From positions 124,001-188,000 of the forward strand of contig JAVEYG010000001.1 of assembly GCA_034003625.1 (NCBI GenBank): a stretch of 64,000 bases of DNA, read 5' to 3'. Numbering within the stretch: the first letter of the stretch is position 1; every line of letters begins with the position of its first letter. This DNA is from GWE2-42-39 sp034003625. Lineage in GTDB: Bacteria; Bacteroidota; Bacteroidia; Bacteroidales; Prolixibacteraceae. The position numbers and the translations under genes were made by a program. The notes beneath the pieces are model-generated. The model was given only the letters and a program-made list of their open reading frames with translations, made no database searches and had not been told where the DNA came from. Shown piece after piece: positions 34,547-43,678 of this stretch.

Positions 34547-36058
34547 TTAACTAAAAGCCATCCACGAACTTTGCTCATGGTACTCTTCAACCGGAACAAC
34601 CTGGTTCCGGTATCTGAACGAACTAACCAGCATTAAAATATCCTGCTTGATTGTTTCGATACTGTTGTTTACCAGATCATTACGGAATCCTTTATCAGCG
34701 AGCATCACCACATGGGCAGCTGCCACGGCCCTGCTTATAATTTTACCTAAATCGACCATTTTCCGCTGCGACATTTTTAAATCAACTGAAAACCCAAGCG
34801 CCCGATCGAAATAACCAGCTGCTTTTTCTGTCAGTTCATAATTTTTTAAAAATACCGACAGGTTCGTATTTTTCCGGCGTGCCATCTGCTTCAGCGCCGC
34901 ATCCGCTATTTGCGTATAAAGCATTTCATTCGAGCCTTCAAAGATCATGAACGGCCTTGAATCAATAATCCCACGCGCAGCCACATGTTCTTCGCGATAG
35001 CCGTTGGCCCCGCTCAACTGGGTCAGTATTTGCGCCGATTCCTGCATCAGATCAGTGATAAAGGCTTTCATACTGGCTGCCTCAACGGTTGCCGGAGCCA
35101 GGTCATTTTCAATACCGCTGGATTCAGCGCTGCGTGAACACATGGCCGAGCTTACAGTAAACGCATTCTGGATCCGGGCGATATAGTGCTGCACCTGATC
35201 CAACGACATAAGCGGTTTTCCTGCTACTACGCGCGAATTGGTATGACGGAGCGCCTCATCCAACATCCGGCGGATAAATCCCATGCCCATTCCCGGAAAT
35301 TGCATCCGGCTGCGATGCAATAAATCCATCATCAGTTTCAGACCGGTTGATCCCGGGACCAGTTTAAACTCTTCCGGAACCATTATGTCGATGTTGTTTC
35401 TTCCATACGGAATCGGATACAACCCAATATTGTTGTAATATTCTTCCACTTGAATTTGTTGTCCTGGTTGCTGTACATCGCAAATAAAAAAATCAATATC
35501 CCGTCCCAGTTCCCCTTTTACATTCTTTGGCCTTGAGGCCATCAGCCAGTAATCAGCCAATCCGGTCAGCCCCTGCCAGTGTTTAGTCCCCCTGATATGG
35601 TATTTTGATCCAATTTTTTCGTTTGAAGTCTGCATGTTCAGCGCATCGCTGCCATAATCCGGTTCCGTAATCATGAGGCCGCCCATGTTCTGTTTTTTCA
35701 GAAAGCGTTCAAAAATATCTCCTTTCACCAGTTCATTGGCATACTTTGCTACCGGCTGAAGAAATAAGGCCATGTTAATCCCGAAAGTCAGCGACAAAGG
35801 CAATGACTCATAAGCCGCAGCATCCATCATGCCGAGACATTCTTTCACCTTAGCCCCGCGACCGCCATATTTTTCAGGAATTGCGACAGAAAGGGGATTT
35901 ACAGCCATGATCTCACGCAACACAAGTGCGGGGAAACCACGCTTTTGAATAAATTTTTCAAGCTGATCTCTTTCATAAAAAACACTTTTTAAGGCCCTTT
36001 TAAAAGAATCAAGAAAATCAGGGAAAGAAATTTCTTTGGCAATTGCAACAGGATACAT
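34547..36058 (-). CDS. Acyl-CoA dehydrogenase family protein
   Basis: 503 residues. The N-terminal helical domain (~20-120), the middle beta domain (~125-240: GGLMITEPDYGSDALNMQTSNEKIGSKYHIRGTKHWQG) and the C-terminal helical domain (~250-420) are in the normal order. MIFEGSNEMLYTQIADAAL near 370 is the FAD/substrate motif with a Glu at the usual catalytic position. About 100 further residues (NLSVFLKNYELTEKAAGYFDRALGF...) extend the C-terminus, as in some longer ACAD families. It oxidises an acyl-CoA with FAD and passes electrons to ETF, but no ETF, thiolase or hydratase gene is nearby, so the pathway is not defined. Confidence 0.85.
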   Translation of the reverse strand: MYPVAIAKEISFPDFLDSFKRALKSVFYERDQLEKFIQKRGFPALVLREIMAVNPLSVAIPEKYGGRGAKVKECLGMMDAAAYESLPLSLTFGINMALFLQPVAKYANELVKGDIFERFLKKQNMGGLMITEPDYGSDALNMQTSNEKIGSKYHIRGTKHWQGLTGLADYWLMASRPKNVKGELGRDIDFFICDVQQPGQQIQVEEYYNNIGLYPIPYGRNNIDIMVPEEFKLVPGSTGLKLMMDLLHRSRMQFPGMGMGFIRRMLDEALRHTNSRVVAGKPLMSLDQVQHYIARIQNAFTVSSAMCSRSAESSGIENDLAPATVEAASMKAFITDLMQESAQILTQLSGANGYREEHVAARGIIDSRPFMIFEGSNEMLYTQIADAALKQMARRKNTNLSVFLKNYELTEKAAGYFDRALGFSVDLKMSQRKMVDLGKIISRAVAAAHVVMLADKGFRNDLVNNSIETIKQDILMLVSSFRYRNQVVPVEEYHEQSSWMAFS

Positions 36059-36301
36059 TCATTAATTTATATACATTATACACTAACGGCAGGCAGAAAA
36101 TACTGAATGCCGGCACTCAAAATCCAGACCCGGCATTAAAACAGCGGATTGGCTTTACCACACAGAAAAACAAACAAAAACAGGAAAAGTTTAATCACTG
36201 ACATTCGGCACAACTAAGTGCCCGGATGTTATACAAACAGGCTAATTTATTGTTTTTTGTTATTTTATTTGTTACTATATTGATTTTTTGTCAGAATATA
36301 T

Positions 36302-36331
36302 TTTGTTTTTAAAACACAATGATTATTTTCG
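36302..36331 (+). promoter_or_regulatory. Candidate promoter of asnB
   Basis: TTTG (36302-36305), 18 nt, TATTTTCG (36324-36331; one mismatch from TAnnTTTG). The asnB ATG follows 43 nt later. The rest of the 316-bp gap (36059-36374) is A/T-rich and holds nothing else I can support. Confidence 0.45.
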
Positions 36332-36374
36332 CACCCAGAAAGACAAATAGTGATACATTTAAATTTTGGCAGTT

Positions 36375-38087
36375 ATGTGTGGATTTGTAGCAGCATTTGA
36401 CCTGAAAGTAGATGCCCAAAGCCTGAGGGCCCAGGTTTTAAAAATGTCTAAACGTATTCGTCACCGTGGCCCCGACTGGTCGGGGGTTTTTTCTTCAGAA
36501 AAAGCCATCATGGCACACGAGCGTTTATCAATCGTTGACCCCGAATCGGGAGGACAACCCTTGTACAGCAAAGACCGGAACTTAGTGCTGGCAGTAAATG
36601 GAGAAATATACAATCATCTGGATATACGGAAGAAATACGAAGGAAAGTACGATTTTCTGACCAAATCAGATTGTGAGGTTATCCTGGCACTATACCAGGA
36701 CAAAGGAACTGAATTTCTGGAAGACATGAACGGGATATTTGCATTCGCCCTTTACGACATAGCACAGGACCGGTACCTGATTGCCCGCGACCACATCGGG
36801 ATCATCCCCCTGTACATGGGATGGGACAAATTTGGCAATTTTTACGTAGCATCGGAACTGAAATCACTGGAAGGATTTTGCAACAAGATACAGGAATTTC
36901 CCCCGGCCAGTTACCTCGACAGCAAAACCGGCGAAATAAAAACATGGTGGATACGCGACTGGATGGATTATGAAAACGTAAAAGACAATGAAACCAGTAT
37001 TCCCGACCTGAGAAAAGCAATGGAAGACGCAGTCCACCGTCAATTAATGTCGGATGTTCCTTACGGGGTACTCCTTTCCGGAGGGCTGGACTCGTCCATT
37101 ACCTCGGCGATTGCCAAACGGTATGCTTCACGCCGCATCGAAAGCAACGATACAGAAGCTGCCTGGTGGCCCCGGCTGCATTCATTCGTTATCGGACTGG
37201 AAGGTTCTCCCGACCTGGCAGCAGCCCGAAAAGTTGCAGACCACATTGGCACTGTACACCACGAAATACATTATACGATACAGGAAGGCTTAGACGCCAT
37301 CCGCGACGTAATCTACCACCTCGAAACCTACGATGTCACTACTGTGCGTGCAGCAACTCCCATGTACATGCTGGCCCGGGTGATTAAATCGATGGGAATA
37401 AAAATGGTATTGACCGGCGAAGGGGCTGATGAGATTTTTGGCGGGTACCTATACTTCCACAAAGCGCCAAATGCACAGGCTTTTCACGAAGAGACCCTGC
37501 GCAAACTGGGCAAGCTGCACCTGTACGACTGCCTGCGGGCCAACAAGGCGCTGGCTGCATGGGGAGTCGAAGGACGGGTTCCTTTCCTCGACAAAGAATT
37601 CATGGATGTAGCCATGCGCATCAACCCAAAAGATAAAATGGCAGGCCCTGGCCGTATGGAAAAATGGGTGGTACGCAAAGCATTTGAAGATTATCTTCCG
37701 GCCAGTATTGCCTGGCGTCAGAAAGAACAATTTTCGGATGGAGTTGGCTACGGTTGGATTGATACCCTGAAAAAAATTGCTTCGGAAAAAGTGAGCGACG
37801 ACATGATGGAAAACGCCAAATACCGTTTCCCTGTCAATACTCCGATGTCGAAAGAAGAATACGTTTACCGCGAAATTTTCAGTGAGCACTTCCCTTCTGA
37901 CGAGGCGGCAGCCTGTGTCCCGTCGGTCCCATCAATTGCATGCAGCACCGCCGAGGCGCTGGCCTGGGATGCATCGTTCAGGAATAATGCCGACCCGTCG
38001 GGCCGTTCCGTTTTAAGCGTGCATGAACAGGGAACACAGTTTGAAGACAAGATAGAAGAGGCAAAAAGAAGAGAGAAAGTAACATGA
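36375..38087 (+). CDS. asnB: Asparagine synthetase B, glutamine-hydrolysing
   Basis: About 570 residues. The start is the ATG at 36375, not the TTG at 36366, because the product must begin MCGF: Cys2 becomes the N-terminal nucleophile of the glutaminase domain (1-~210). The synthetase domain follows with the pyrophosphate loop LLSGGLDSSITSAIA (~232) and VLTGEGADEIFGGYLYF (~345). The C-terminal part (PSIACSTAEALAWDASFRNNADPSGRSV) is like that of E. coli AsnB. It forms asparagine from aspartate, ATP and glutamine. It is convergent with gdhA, and both are nitrogen-assimilation genes; a shared terminator region lies between them. Confidence 0.95.
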   Translation: MCGFVAAFDLKVDAQSLRAQVLKMSKRIRHRGPDWSGVFSSEKAIMAHERLSIVDPESGGQPLYSKDRNLVLAVNGEIYNHLDIRKKYEGKYDFLTKSDCEVILALYQDKGTEFLEDMNGIFAFALYDIAQDRYLIARDHIGIIPLYMGWDKFGNFYVASELKSLEGFCNKIQEFPPASYLDSKTGEIKTWWIRDWMDYENVKDNETSIPDLRKAMEDAVHRQLMSDVPYGVLLSGGLDSSITSAIAKRYASRRIESNDTEAAWWPRLHSFVIGLEGSPDLAAARKVADHIGTVHHEIHYTIQEGLDAIRDVIYHLETYDVTTVRAATPMYMLARVIKSMGIKMVLTGEGADEIFGGYLYFHKAPNAQAFHEETLRKLGKLHLYDCLRANKALAAWGVEGRVPFLDKEFMDVAMRINPKDKMAGPGRMEKWVVRKAFEDYLPASIAWRQKEQFSDGVGYGWIDTLKKIASEKVSDDMMENAKYRFPVNTPMSKEEYVYREIFSEHFPSDEAAACVPSVPSIACSTAEALAWDASFRNNADPSGRSVLSVHEQGTQFEDKIEEAKRREKVT

Positions 38088-38174
38088 CAAATGATTGGTG
38101 CGCCGTTTTTGAAGGCATTCAAAACATGTGAAATATCAATGAGCAAATCATCAGAATAAACTATATTTAAAGAC

Positions 38175-38196
38175 TTTCTGCTGTCACCAGCAGAAA
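38175..38196 (+). other. Hairpin downstream of asnB
   Basis: Perfect 9-bp stem TTTCTGCTG / CAGCAGAAA with a 4-nt loop, without a T-run. Could stabilise the asnB mRNA end ahead of the terminator at 38218. Confidence 0.5.
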
Positions 38197-38217
38197 ATTG
38201 CCAAAATTGAGAGTGTG

Positions 38218-38245
38218 AGCCACATCGGAGGATGTGGCTTTTTTG
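38218..38245 (+). terminator. Rho-independent terminator of asnB
   Basis: Perfect stem AGCCACATC (38218-38226) / GATGTGGCT (38231-38239), loop GGAG, followed by a T-run. Confidence 0.9.
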
Positions 38246-38249
38246 TTTA

Positions 38250-38281
38250 AAAACCAGACCCCACCGGTAATTGGCGGGGTC
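38250..38281 (-). terminator. Rho-independent terminator of gdhA
   Basis: Stem GACCCC (38257-38262) / GGGGTC (38276-38281), extended inward by CC/GG across one mismatch. Read on the minus strand it is followed by TGGTTTTT. It lies 54 nt after the gdhA stop. The sequence TTGAGAGTGTG flanks this region on both sides (38208 and 38283). Confidence 0.75.
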
Positions 38282-38334
38282 TTTGAGAGTGTGGCTTATT
38301 GTAATTCAGATTATATGCGGAGAAAACGCTATGA

Positions 38335-39687
38335 TTAAACAACTCCTTGTGCGATCATCGCATCAGCTACTTTAATGAACCCGCCAATATTGGCGCCTTT
38401 CACATAATTGACGAAACCATCGCTTTCTGTGCCGTATTTCACGCAGGTTGCGTGTATATTAACCATGATCTGATGCAATTTGGCATCCACTTCTTCTCTG
38501 GTCCATGGCAAACGCATCGAATTTTGGGTCATTTCCAGACCCGAAGTGGCCACACCACCCGCATTGGCTGCTTTGCCCGGTCCATAAAGGATTTTCGATT
38601 TAAGATATACTTCGATTGCTTCAGGAGTTGAAGGCATATTTGCACCTTCTGATACAACAAAGCAACCATTCTTAATAAGTGTTTTTGCATCTTCTTCGTT
38701 CACTTCATTCTGGGTTGCCGACGGGAAAGCACAATCACATTTTACACCCCATGGAGTTTTACCGGGGAAGAATTCACATCCAAATTTTGTTGCATACTCA
38801 GAAATACGGCCACGTTGCATGTTTTTTAATTCCATTACCCAGGCTAATTTTTCTTCATCAATGCCATTCGGATCGTATATGTAACCCGAAGAATCGGAAA
38901 GAGTAACAGGTTTGGCACCCATTTGGATCAGTTTCTCAACAGTATATTGTGCGACGTTACCTGAACCTGATACCGTACAAATCTTGCCTTTCAGACTGTT
39001 TCCACGGGTTGCCAGCATTTCGGCTGCAAAATATACCGAACCGTAACCAGTTGCTTCCGGACGAATAAGACTTCCGCCCCACTCAATCCCTTTTCCTGTC
39101 AACACACCTGTAAATTCATTTCTGAGCCGTTTGTATTGTCCGTACAAATAACCAACTTCACGGCCTCCTACGCCAATATCACCGGCAGGTACATCAGTAT
39201 CAGCGCCAATATGACGTTGCAGTTCTGTCATAAAACTCTGGCAAAAGCGCATTACTTCGTTATCTGATTTGCCTTTAGGGTCAAAATCTGAACCACCTTT
39301 ACCACCACCCATCGGAAGCGTGGTAAGGCTATTTTTAAATACTTGTTCAAAAGCCAGAAATTTCAATATTCCAAGATTTACTGTCGGGTGAAAACGCAGA
39401 CCACCTTTATACGGACCAATGGCGCTGTTCATTTGGATGCGGAACCCCCTGTTTACCTGAATATTCCCTTCATCGTCGATCCACGGGACCCGGAAAATAA
39501 TGATACGTTCCGGCTCTACTATGCGCTCCAGTACTTTTGCATAATGATATTTCGGATTTTGTTCGATAAATGGAAGCAACGATTCAACAACTTCCTGAAC
39601 AGCCTGATGAAATTCAGATTCCCCGGGATTCTTGGCGATCACTTTTGCCATAAAATCGCTCAATTTTAGATTCAAAATGTCAGTCAT
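38335..39687 (-). CDS. gdhA: NADP-specific glutamate dehydrogenase
   Basis: 450 residues, full length for the hexameric GDH I family. The substrate-binding, lysine-rich segment PMGGGKGGSDFDPKGKSDNEVMRFCQSFMTEL (~120-150) and the dinucleotide-binding region (VSGSGNVAQYTVEKLIQMGAKPVTLSDSSG, ~240-270) are intact; the Ser at the end of the second strand instead of an acidic residue fits NADPH use. It fixes ammonia on 2-oxoglutarate. Upstream it has a candidate -7 box and an operator-like palindrome, so expression is probably regulated. The minus-strand gene ends at a shared terminator zone facing asnB. Confidence 0.95.
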   Translation of the reverse strand: MTDILNLKLSDFMAKVIAKNPGESEFHQAVQEVVESLLPFIEQNPKYHYAKVLERIVEPERIIIFRVPWIDDEGNIQVNRGFRIQMNSAIGPYKGGLRFHPTVNLGILKFLAFEQVFKNSLTTLPMGGGKGGSDFDPKGKSDNEVMRFCQSFMTELQRHIGADTDVPAGDIGVGGREVGYLYGQYKRLRNEFTGVLTGKGIEWGGSLIRPEATGYGSVYFAAEMLATRGNSLKGKICTVSGSGNVAQYTVEKLIQMGAKPVTLSDSSGYIYDPNGIDEEKLAWVMELKNMQRGRISEYATKFGCEFFPGKTPWGVKCDCAFPSATQNEVNEEDAKTLIKNGCFVVSEGANMPSTPEAIEVYLKSKILYGPGKAANAGGVATSGLEMTQNSMRLPWTREEVDAKLHQIMVNIHATCVKYGTESDGFVNYVKGANIGGFIKVADAMIAQGVV

Positions 39688-39763
39688 AACAGTTTTTTTT
39701 ATATAAATGGTTGATATAAATTCAGAAAAAGGAACAATTACACAGAAAAGTATAATTATTTGG

Positions 39764-39771
39764 CAAAAATA
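39764..39771 (-). promoter_or_regulatory. Candidate -7 element of gdhA
   Basis: On the minus strand TATTTTTG, an exact match to TAnnTTTG, 76 nt upstream of the gdhA ATG. No clear -33 TTTG at the right distance, as expected for an activator-dependent promoter. Confidence 0.4.
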
Positions 39772-39808
39772 GTATTCGTGATAAAAATCAGTTTATCCCA
39801 TTTTGTAA

Positions 39809-39825
39809 TTACGTGTATCACGTAA
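39809..39825. promoter_or_regulatory. Operator-like palindrome upstream of gdhA
   Basis: TTACGTG-TAT-CACGTAA, a perfect 7+7 inverted repeat with a 3-nt spacer. Its centre is ~46 nt upstream of the candidate -7 element of gdhA, a distance usual for transcription activators. The rest of the 305-bp gap (39688-39992) holds no gene. Confidence 0.5.
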
Positions 39826-39992
39826 GCATATCGCCGGAACAAACGGGAATTTCCGGATAACACCCACCGTTTCTGTTTCAAATTGTTTGAGAAACAGATT
39901 TTATGGGGCATCTCCCCTTTTCAAAAGCGGTAAATTTACCGGCTGTTTTTTGAGGCCTATTGAAAATTTGCTTTCGGTATTTTCAACCTCCT

Positions 39993-40415
39993 TTATGTAC
40001 CTGGAACATTAAAAAACTCTTTCATCTTGTCGATGAAAAATTTGGGGGCGGGACAAGGCTTACCGGTATTCCTGTCGAAAAAAGCCAGCACTGTTTCTCC
40101 TCTATTAATCAGTTCTCCTTCTTCATTATAAATTTCAGTTTTAATTGGAAATTTAACGTTAGGCAATTTCTCGACAATGGTTCTCACAGTCAGCAACTGG
40201 TCGTACAAAGCTGGTTTTATGTAATTGATATTCAGCGACCAGGCCGGCAAGAATATGTTCAGGTGTTCAAGTTCTTTGTATGTATAACCGAGTTCCCTGA
40301 TCATTTCAGTTCTCCCGATCTCGTAAAACCGGGGGTAACGCCCGTAATACACCACTCCCATCTGGTCGGTATCTTCGTAACAAACACGGATTTTAGTTTC
40401 TGAAACCAGCATCAT
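39993..40415 (-). CDS. Hotdog-fold acyl-CoA thioesterase (YbgC/4HBT family)
   Basis: 140 residues. The 4-hydroxybenzoyl-CoA thioesterase signature YEDTDQMGVVYYGRYPRFYEIGRTEM lies at ~14-40, with the Asp of the D-x-x-G-V-V-Y-Y motif as the catalytic acid; the central hotdog helix follows. A second Met directly after the first could equally be the start. It hydrolyses a short- or medium-chain acyl-CoA; YbgC relatives are sometimes part of the Tol-Pal cluster, but no tol gene is here. It starts 3 nt after the SDR stop and forms a two-gene operon with it, which could reflect joint lipid metabolism. Confidence 0.8.
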   Translation of the reverse strand: MMLVSETKIRVCYEDTDQMGVVYYGRYPRFYEIGRTEMIRELGYTYKELEHLNIFLPAWSLNINYIKPALYDQLLTVRTIVEKLPNVKFPIKTEIYNEEGELINRGETVLAFFDRNTGKPCPAPKFFIDKMKEFFNVPGT

Positions 40416-40418
40416 TCG

Positions 40419-41222
40419 TTATTTAAAAGGTGAATCAGGTTCTTTGGCCATGTGATTGAAAGCCAGTCTGTCAACCAGTTTCGGAAAGAATTTTCCCAGA
40501 AATACGGTTAGTTTTCCTTCCGTAAATGTTAAAATAAGTTCTCTTTTCCTTCTGACAATGGCCCGTGCTATATGCCGGGCACATTCTTCAGAACTCATCA
40601 TTTTGTTTTCGTCCCGGGGAGTTTCTCCCTGTTTCGACCCATTGGCAATGAGGGCCGACTGCCTTACTTCCGAAGCAGTAAAACCGGGGGCGGCCACTAA
40701 TACGTGAAGCCCGGTTTTCAGGTTTTCGGTGCGCAACGCATCGAGAAACCCTCGAATGGCGTATTTCGAGGCCGAATAACCGGTACGACCAGGGAGGCCT
40801 ATATATCCGGCAATGGAAATCACCCCGGCCACTGTTCCTTTGCTTTTCAGCAGATGGGGCATGGCGTATTTGGTACAAAAAACCGTTCCCCAGAAATTGA
40901 CATCCATCAGCCGTTTCATCACGTCCAGTTCGAGGTCGGCAAAGAGCGCCCGCATTGAAACCCCTGCATTGTTGATCAGTACATCAATTTTTCCGTAGCG
41001 CTGAAACGTTTGTTCAATCAATTTTTTGCAGTCTTCTTCTTTACTGACATCGGTTTTTACCGAGATTATTTCAACTCCGGGGAGCTCTTTTTCCAATTCT
41101 GACAGGCGGTCGGCACGGCGGGCTGCAAGTGCCAGCTTTGCCCCGCGTGATGCACATTCCAGGGCCAAAGCCCTTCCGATCCCGGACGATGCCCCGGTAA
41201 TGACCACTACTTTTCCATTCAT
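40419..41222 (-). CDS. Short-chain dehydrogenase/reductase (SDR family)
   Basis: 267 residues. The cofactor motif TGASSGIGRAL lies at ~9-19, NNAG at ~86, and the catalytic Ser/YxxxK pair is seen as ISIAGYIGLPGRTGYSASKYAIRGF (~140-160). This is a classical SDR; the basic residues after the second strand (AARRADRL) favour NADPH. The C-terminal tail (ILTFTEGKLTVFLGKFFPKLVDRLAF) is hydrophobic and may attach to the membrane, as in many lipid-active SDRs. It precedes the thioesterase gene in the same operon (3 nt apart). Substrate unknown. Confidence 0.85.
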   Translation of the reverse strand: MNGKVVVITGASSGIGRALALECASRGAKLALAARRADRLSELEKELPGVEIISVKTDVSKEEDCKKLIEQTFQRYGKIDVLINNAGVSMRALFADLELDVMKRLMDVNFWGTVFCTKYAMPHLLKSKGTVAGVISIAGYIGLPGRTGYSASKYAIRGFLDALRTENLKTGLHVLVAAPGFTASEVRQSALIANGSKQGETPRDENKMMSSEECARHIARAIVRRKRELILTFTEGKLTVFLGKFFPKLVDRLAFNHMAKEPDSPFK

Positions 41223-41433
41223 GAGATACAGATTTTGTAAACAAAAGTAATTTTTTCAGCGGATTGATCCTGAATATTGCCGAAAACATTTGTAACTGAA
41301 GCCATCATCGTTCTATTGCGTAATTTGGGTCTATAATTTCCGTCAATCCAAATGTTCTTCAGATGTTTTTTTATGTCAATTTTTATATCTTTATACCTGT
41401 TCAATACAAAAACAATTTATCTTCTATAAATCA

Positions 41434-43674
41434 ATGAATTACAGAAATAAAGGGCTTTTTATTTTTTCCTGTTTGTTTTTCATACAAAGCATCTTCCCCT
41501 GTCTCATCCAATCTTCGGAAAAGAAAAAAATATTTTACCTGAATTCGTACGAAATTACTTTTCAAACATACAAAAGTTCACAACAAGCTATTAGTGAGTC
41601 GTTTCCTTCCACAAAATACATTATCGATACCGATTTCATGGATGCAAAGCGATTTTACGACAAAGCAATATACGACAACCTGAAAGAACGTTTACGAATA
41701 AAAATAGAAGAACGGGGGGAGTACGACCTGGTACTTACCAGCGACGACGATGCGCTAAATTTCGTGCTACATAATTATATGGAATTTTTCCCCAATACGC
41801 CTGTCGTTTTCTGGGGATTCGACAACATTGAAAAAATAGGCTATCTGGATAGCATTACGTATGTTACCGGTGTGATGGAAACATTGCCGGCAAGGGAAAA
41901 TATCGAATTAATTAAAAGAATACACCCCAATGTCGATGAAATAATTGCATTCTATGATAGTACAAGTGTGGGCATCATTGATTTTAGAATATATGATGCG
42001 CTGAAAAAAGATTACCCCGACATGGTCCTTTCCGAGATATGCACAAATAACTTCTCACTGAACGAATTACAGGACACGATCGGAAAATTGCGTGAAGATC
42101 AGCTGATTATAAAATTCTCATCGTATCAGTTGAAAGATATGGACCTCAATCTTTACGAACAAATTGAGTTGCTTTACAATGACTCGCCGGTGCCTGTTTA
42201 CTGTTGGGGAACAGTTGAAATAGTATCCGGATTCTTTGGGGGTTGCCTCTCGGATTATTACGAACAGGCGACCCTTGCCTGCCATCTGGCAAAAAATGTA
42301 TTGAACGGGGCCGATATTTCAAAAATGAAAATCGTGAGCAAACTGCCCTGTAAAAAGATAGTCAATTATTCGGCTTTAAAAAAATACCATATCCCTGATT
42401 ATTTGTTACCTGACGATGTGGTGGTGCTTGGCGCCCCTTCCAAAAAACTGAATATCCGAAAAGACCTTTTTTTTATCATCGTATTTTCACTCATTACAGC
42501 CCTGATCCTGTTGGGGATCAATATCCGGCTGGCCTGGGCAAAACGCAGGCTGGCAGACAATCTCAGGGATTCACAGCAGAATTATGAAATTCTTTTCCGC
42601 GAAAACCCGTCCGTCAATTTACTGATCGATCCCGGAACCGGCCAGATTGCCGATGCCAATAACGCCGCCCTGAAATTTTACGGCTACACCATCGGAGAAA
42701 TAAAAAAACTGAATATTACAGAAGTTAGTGCGCTCCCGCTTGCCGATACGAAGGAAAAAATTCACCAGGCACAGGTGGGTTTCAACCGTGACTACGTTTC
42801 CCGGCACCGGAAAAAGAATGGAGAATTAAGGGATGTGGAAGTTTTTATCGATCAGTTGAACCTCCCGGCACAATCGTTTTTATATGCCAACGTGACCGAT
42901 ATTACCGAACGGTTGGAAACTGAACGGGAAATGATCGAAGCCCGGCAAAAAGCAGAAGAAAGTGACCGGCTGAAATCGGCATTTCTGGCCAATATGAGCC
43001 ATGAAATACGCACGCCCATGAACAGTATACTGGGCTTTTCCGATTTACTGATCAACGGAGAAGGATATCCCGGAAAAAACAAGGAATATCTGAAAATGAT
43101 CCATACCAACGGGAACCACCTGCTGGCTCTCATCAACGATGTGATCGATATTTCACGGATTGAAGCCAACCAATTGAAAATCATAAAAAAGGAAACAAAA
43201 ATAAACGTATTGATCGACGAGCTTTTTATCGAATTCAACAACCGCCGGATACAGGAAAAATCAGATTTCATCCTTGAAGTAGAAAAAGGGTCTAAAAATC
43301 CCGATTTTGAGGTCATCACAGACGGAATAAGATTAAAACAGATACTGATCAACCTGATTGGCAATGCGTTTAAATTTACAGAAAAGGGGTTTGTGCAATT
43401 CGGATATAAAATCAGGGAAGACGGAATGCTGCAATTTTTTGTGAAAGATTCGGGAATTGGCATCCCGAAAGATAAACAAGATATTGTATTTTCAGTTTTT
43501 CAGCGTCTCGACGACTCGTATACCAAAAACTATTCCGGAGCCGGGCTGGGCTTATCAATTGCAAAATCGCTTGTAGAAAAATTAGGCGGCCATATCTGGC
43601 TGATGTCGGATATTGACCAGGGGTCGCGTTTCTATTTTACGATTCCCGGAGCAGAAGAAAAACTGAAAATGTAA
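41434..43674 (+). CDS. Membrane sensor histidine kinase with ABC-type substrate-binding sensor domain
   Basis: 746 residues. After a signal anchor (~7-25) comes a periplasmic domain (~30-330: KKIFYLNSYEITFQTYKSSQQAISESFPSTKYIIDTDFMDAK...) that resembles the ABC_sub_bind/peripla_BP_6-like fold used as a sensor. A membrane helix (~347-367), a PAS domain (~380-490: NPSVNLLIDPGTGQIADANNAALKFYGYT), a coiled linker and HisKA (~510-575) with the phospho-accepting His of NMSHEIRTPMNS (~522) follow. The HATPase domain ends the protein (NLIGNAFKFTEKG; DSGIGIPKDKQDIVFSVFQRLD; GAGLGLSIAK). No receiver domain and no response regulator gene is adjacent, so it is an orphan kinase. The ligand is unknown. Confidence 0.85.
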   Translation: MNYRNKGLFIFSCLFFIQSIFPCLIQSSEKKKIFYLNSYEITFQTYKSSQQAISESFPSTKYIIDTDFMDAKRFYDKAIYDNLKERLRIKIEERGEYDLVLTSDDDALNFVLHNYMEFFPNTPVVFWGFDNIEKIGYLDSITYVTGVMETLPARENIELIKRIHPNVDEIIAFYDSTSVGIIDFRIYDALKKDYPDMVLSEICTNNFSLNELQDTIGKLREDQLIIKFSSYQLKDMDLNLYEQIELLYNDSPVPVYCWGTVEIVSGFFGGCLSDYYEQATLACHLAKNVLNGADISKMKIVSKLPCKKIVNYSALKKYHIPDYLLPDDVVVLGAPSKKLNIRKDLFFIIVFSLITALILLGINIRLAWAKRRLADNLRDSQQNYEILFRENPSVNLLIDPGTGQIADANNAALKFYGYTIGEIKKLNITEVSALPLADTKEKIHQAQVGFNRDYVSRHRKKNGELRDVEVFIDQLNLPAQSFLYANVTDITERLETEREMIEARQKAEESDRLKSAFLANMSHEIRTPMNSILGFSDLLINGEGYPGKNKEYLKMIHTNGNHLLALINDVIDISRIEANQLKIIKKETKINVLIDELFIEFNNRRIQEKSDFILEVEKGSKNPDFEVITDGIRLKQILINLIGNAFKFTEKGFVQFGYKIREDGMLQFFVKDSGIGIPKDKQDIVFSVFQRLDDSYTKNYSGAGLGLSIAKSLVEKLGGHIWLMSDIDQGSRFYFTIPGAEEKLKM

Positions 43675-43678
43675 CAAA

